Shown here: in pieces, positions 6,294 through 8,057 of the stretch
Position numbering within the stretch: the stretch's first letter is position 1
How the letters are laid out: each line of letters starts with the position of its first letter
Assembly: GCA_902385515.1 (NCBI GenBank)
Contig: CABMGC010000070.1
Span: 1-8,057 of the forward strand
DNA length: 8,057 nucleotides
Direction: 5' to 3'
DNA from: an uncultured archaeon
Lineage (GTDB): Archaea > Micrarchaeota > Micrarchaeia > Micrarchaeales > CABMGC01
Notes under the pieces: model-generated
What the model saw: only the letters and a program-made list of their open reading frames with translations
What the model was told of the DNA's origin: nothing
Database searches by the model: none
Made by a program: the position numbers and the translations under genes

Positions 6294-6305
6294 CCCGTCT
6301 TCGGC

Positions 6306-6866
6306 TCAGTCCTTCGATTTCAGCCTCTCCTTCACCGCCACCGTCAGGTTCTCCACCTCTCGAGAGATCGCACTCATGTTCTCCTTCCTCACGAGCTCCA
6401 TGAACTCCCTTCCTGCCGTGGTCGAGGTCCCGTTGGACTTTGGCCAGTCGTAATCCGATCCGAAGCTCGCCCTGGGGTCCCCGTCCGTGATCGATATAAA
6501 CTCCCCGTCCTGCCGAACTATCCCGCCAAAAGAGCCTGAGTGGCCCAGTAGCTCAATGGAGTAGCTGCCCGAGTGTATGTAGCAGTTCCTGAAGGAGTGG
6601 TTCCTGAGCCTCCATGCAGTGCTCGGGAATATGTCCTTCACTATGGGATAGTTCTCAGTGAAGAACTTCGGGTCCAAGGTCACGTTCAGGTGCGTCTCGC
6701 TTATGCTGCAGCCGACCATGTTTTCCTCGAACTTCGCAAGGTACTGTGGCGCGTTCTTGTACGAATACTCCCACCCCATTATGTCCTTGCTTATTCGGTC
6801 TATGAGTGCCATAACCTGCTTCTTTTGCCCGTTCTCCGTTCCGTCAACCAAGGTCTTATTTTCCAT
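6306..6866 (-). CDS. Hypothetical protein, 186 residues
   Basis: I do not recognise a family. The protein starts with a charged stretch (MENKTLVDGTENGQKKQ), then an amphipathic segment with WEYSYKNAPQYLAKFEENM. A beta-rich middle follows, with alternating small and aromatic residues (CYIHSGSYSIELLGHSGSFG, then GEFISITDGDPRASFGSDYD). The end is a charged helix (AISREVENLTVAVKERLKSK). There is no signal peptide, membrane segment or Cys metal site, so it is probably a soluble cytosolic protein. ATG 6866 was chosen over 6893 because AAGGTGGA (minus strand, 6878-6871) lies five nt before it. It is a single gene, convergent with the SelO-like gene and divergent from the small ORF and deoxyribosyltransferase pair. 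Confidence 0.7.
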   Translation of the reverse strand: MENKTLVDGTENGQKKQVMALIDRISKDIMGWEYSYKNAPQYLAKFEENMVGCSISETHLNVTLDPKFFTENYPIVKDIFPSTAWRLRNHSFRNCYIHSGSYSIELLGHSGSFGGIVRQDGEFISITDGDPRASFGSDYDWPKSNGTSTTAGREFMELVRKENMSAISREVENLTVAVKERLKSKD

Positions 6867-6983
6867 TTTTTCCACCTTGACTTCCCATGTCATCCAAGGC
6901 TTTTACGGATATCGCGATGGTTTGACTCCAGTCTAACCATAAGGAAAAACAGTACATTTCAGGAGGAGGATTTCAAGCCAATC

Positions 6984-6990
6984 TTTATAT
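6984..6990 (+). promoter_or_regulatory. TATA box for the small ORF and deoxyribosyltransferase-like gene
   Basis: TTTATAT, with its centre 33 nt before the ATG at 7020, predicts initiation about 6 nt before that ATG, giving a nearly leaderless mRNA. Confidence 0.5.
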
Positions 6991-7019
6991 TGCCGAACGC
7001 GGAAGTAATTATCGATATC

Positions 7020-7106
7020 ATGATTCTTGCGGTAAAGGTCGTCGCGGCGGTCCTGACCGCCGAAGTGTTCGTGGAGGAGCTTAGGGCCCTTAAGAGGAAG
7101 AGCTGA
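7020..7106 (+). CDS. Possible 28-residue hydrophobic small protein
   Basis: ATG at 7020, TGA at 7104-7106. The product begins MILAVKVVAAVLTAEVFVEE and ends with a basic RALKRKS tail: one hydrophobic helix followed by positive charge. That would suit a small membrane-associated or partner-binding peptide, though the helix carries a Lys and a Glu. Its ATG lies where a nearly leaderless transcript from the TATA box at 6984-6990 would begin, and it ends 11 bp before the next gene. No known family. It could be a leader peptide, or merely the leader of the downstream gene. Confidence 0.4.
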   Translation: MILAVKVVAAVLTAEVFVEELRALKRKS

Positions 7107-7117
7107 AAGGTCAAGGC

Positions 7118-7924
7118 ATGAACGTCACAAAACAGATCCGAAGGGAGGGGACGACCATATACTGCGGGGCGAGCCTATTCTCCGGCAGGGAGACACTTTT
7201 CAACGCCTACCTTACGCACAACCTGGAGATCAAGGGCTACGATGTGATAATGCCCCAGAGGGACGGGTTCGAGTTCAGCGACCTGAACAAGAGCCTCTCC
7301 TCACTCCTGAGAAAGGATGAGGTCGACACCGCGGTGCAGAACGTCATATTCATCCTGGACGTTGGGAAGTTCGTCCCTAAGAGCAACGTCATCCTCGCCA
7401 ACTTCGACGAGCCGATAGACGAGGGCCTGGTGGTCGAGGTCTGCAGCGGGGCGGCCCTTGAGAAGACTGTGGTGGGCTTTCGGACCGATTCAAGGAGCCC
7501 TTTTGGCAGCCCGGCGGACTTCTTCGGAGGGATGCACTTCTTCCCGGCGATGATGTGCGACTCCTTCATAAGGCAGCACATGCCCAACAAGACACTGACC
7601 CCAGATGGCAGGTGCACCGAGGACGCTGCCAATGCCATGGGTGAGCTGGCGAACAAGATAGACAAGGTCATCGTTGCGGACCTGGAAAGGCGCCAGGAGG
7701 ACATAAGGCAGTATGAGAAGGGCAAAAATCACGGATGGCCGACCCTTATCGAAGAGCTGGACATATTCATGCCCCGGCCCACGAGGTACCAGGCGAAGGT
7801 GACTGAGCTGGCAGACGTCCTGTTCAAGGGGGTTGACGACATCCATTCGGAGGCGGGGCTAAGGACGATCTCGAAGAGATACGCGGAGCACAAGGCAGAG
7901 ATGGAAGCGATAAGGCCGTCCTGA
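7118..7924 (+). CDS. Nucleoside 2-deoxyribosyltransferase-family protein
   Basis: 268 residues, Rossmann-like fold. IYCGASLFSGRETLFNAYL (14-32) matches the family's IYLAGPLF...E...N opening. GYDVIMPQRDG (40-50) is the second strand. VILANFDEPIDEGLVVEVCSGAA (91-113, with key DEG at 101-103 and E107) matches the D.G...E.G.A block that carries the catalytic Glu, and VVGFRTDSR (118-126) matches the tD.R segment. The family cleaves or transfers deoxyribosyl groups of nucleosides or nucleotides, and includes hydrolases. The C-terminal 100 residues are a longer helical extension than in typical members of about 150-190 residues. A weak AAAGGT precedes the ATG. Probably co-transcribed with the small ORF. 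Exact substrate unknown. Confidence 0.75.
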   Translation: MNVTKQIRREGTTIYCGASLFSGRETLFNAYLTHNLEIKGYDVIMPQRDGFEFSDLNKSLSSLLRKDEVDTAVQNVIFILDVGKFVPKSNVILANFDEPIDEGLVVEVCSGAALEKTVVGFRTDSRSPFGSPADFFGGMHFFPAMMCDSFIRQHMPNKTLTPDGRCTEDAANAMGELANKIDKVIVADLERRQEDIRQYEKGKNHGWPTLIEELDIFMPRPTRYQAKVTELADVLFKGVDDIHSEAGLRTISKRYAEHKAEMEAIRPS

Positions 7925-7965
7925 CGGAAGTCATTGCCCCGAGAGCTGACATGCTAATTCTTCCG

Positions 7966-8020
7966 CCTAACTGCGTGCGCCGCAACAAGTCAAGATAGTT
8001 GCGGCGCAGTATAAGTTAGG
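7966..8020 (+). repeat. Bipartite inverted repeat upstream of the transposase-like gene
   Basis: The inner stem TGCGCCGCAAC (7976-7986)/GTTGCGGCGCA (7998-8008) is 11 perfect bp with an 11-nt loop. The outer stem CCTAACT (7966-7972)/AGTTAGG (8014-8020) is 7 perfect bp. An alternative pairing uses ACTGCG (7970-7975)/CGCAGT (8005-8010), with the repeated TGCG bulged. The outer right arm overlaps the AGGTGA ribosome binding site (8018-8023). Confidence 0.75.
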
Positions 8021-8027
8021 TGACAAT

Positions 8028-8057
8028 ATGAACATTGGAATAGATTTAGGCAAAAGA
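8028..8057 (+). CDS. Start of a probable IS110-family transposase, cut by window edge
   Basis: Only ten codons are visible: MNIGIDLGKR. This matches the opening of IS110-family DEDD (RuvC-like) transposases (typically xxGIDVxKx), in which this Asp is the first catalytic residue. A strong AGGTGA ribosome site at 8018-8023 lies four nt before the ATG. The alternative is another RNase H/actin-fold ATPase or sugar kinase starting IGIDLG; the following Lys-Arg rather than Gly-Thr favours IS110. If correct, the left end of the element lies between 7925 and 8027. Confidence 0.5.
   Translation, partial: MNIGIDLGKR

Larger units (their letters stand above)
6078..6305. other. Intergenic region between convergent genes, rich in inverted repeats
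   Basis: I find no supportable gene or tRNA on either strand. The right half carries the three inverted repeats listed separately. The left half (6078-6200) shows no clear structure. A short minus-strand frame here has no visible ribosome site or family resemblance. Confidence 0.6.

Noticed and set aside
6573..7106. Plus-strand frame of 177 codons
   Set aside because: Most of it is antisense to the 6306-6866 gene; only its last 28 codons, starting behind a TATA box, look like a possible gene.
1..8057. CRISPR array or rRNA
   Set aside because: No regularly spaced repeats and no rRNA-like conserved stretches were seen on either strand.

Overview
The window looks archaeal. The evidence is archaeal-type TATA elements at plausible promoter distances, short leaders with GGTGA-type ribosome binding sites, heavy use of ATA and AGG codons, a TrpRS of the archaeal/eukaryotic type, and a tRNA-Trp(CCA) interrupted after position 37 by a 75-nt intron. 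GC content is moderate to high. A small-genome lineage such as Micrarchaeota is possible, but the sequence does not settle this.

Layout. (1) 1-692, minus: partial gene for a eukaryotic-type (yeast ARO7-like) chorismate mutase, running off the left edge. (2) 693-832: divergent promoter region with one TATA element per strand. (3) 833-4553, plus: a tight three-gene operon of class I aminoacyl-tRNA synthetase (aaRS) family members. These are a long TrpRS paralogue with an altered KMSKS loop, a TyrRS-like protein that has lost both HIGH and KMSKS, and a canonical archaeal TrpRS. (4) 4584-4731, minus: tRNA-Trp, converging on the TrpRS gene with 30 bp between them; its intron carries a box C/D-like guide element for C34. 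(5) About 4854-6077, plus: a kinase-fold protein resembling SelO/YdiU. (6) 6078-6305: no gene, but three stacked inverted repeats between convergent genes. (7) 6306-6866, minus: a protein of unknown function. (8) 7020-7924, plus: a possible 28-residue hydrophobic small protein and a nucleoside 2-deoxyribosyltransferase-family protein behind a good TATA box. (9) 7966-8057: a strong bipartite hairpin and the first ten codons of what is probably an IS110-family transposase, running off the right edge.

The first 4.7 kb has a clear aromatic amino acid theme. Chorismate mutase commits chorismate to Phe/Tyr and, in yeast, is activated by Trp and inhibited by Tyr. It is divergent from a cluster holding a working TrpRS, a second TrpRS-like enzyme, a catalytically dead-looking TyrRS-like protein and the cognate tRNA-Trp. 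My inference is that the two extra aaRS-like proteins were recruited for amino-acid or tRNA sensing, a TrpRS accessory role, or a non-translational aminoacylation or amino-acid-activation reaction. The sequence alone cannot choose between these. The right third is ordinary accessory DNA with a mobile element at the edge.
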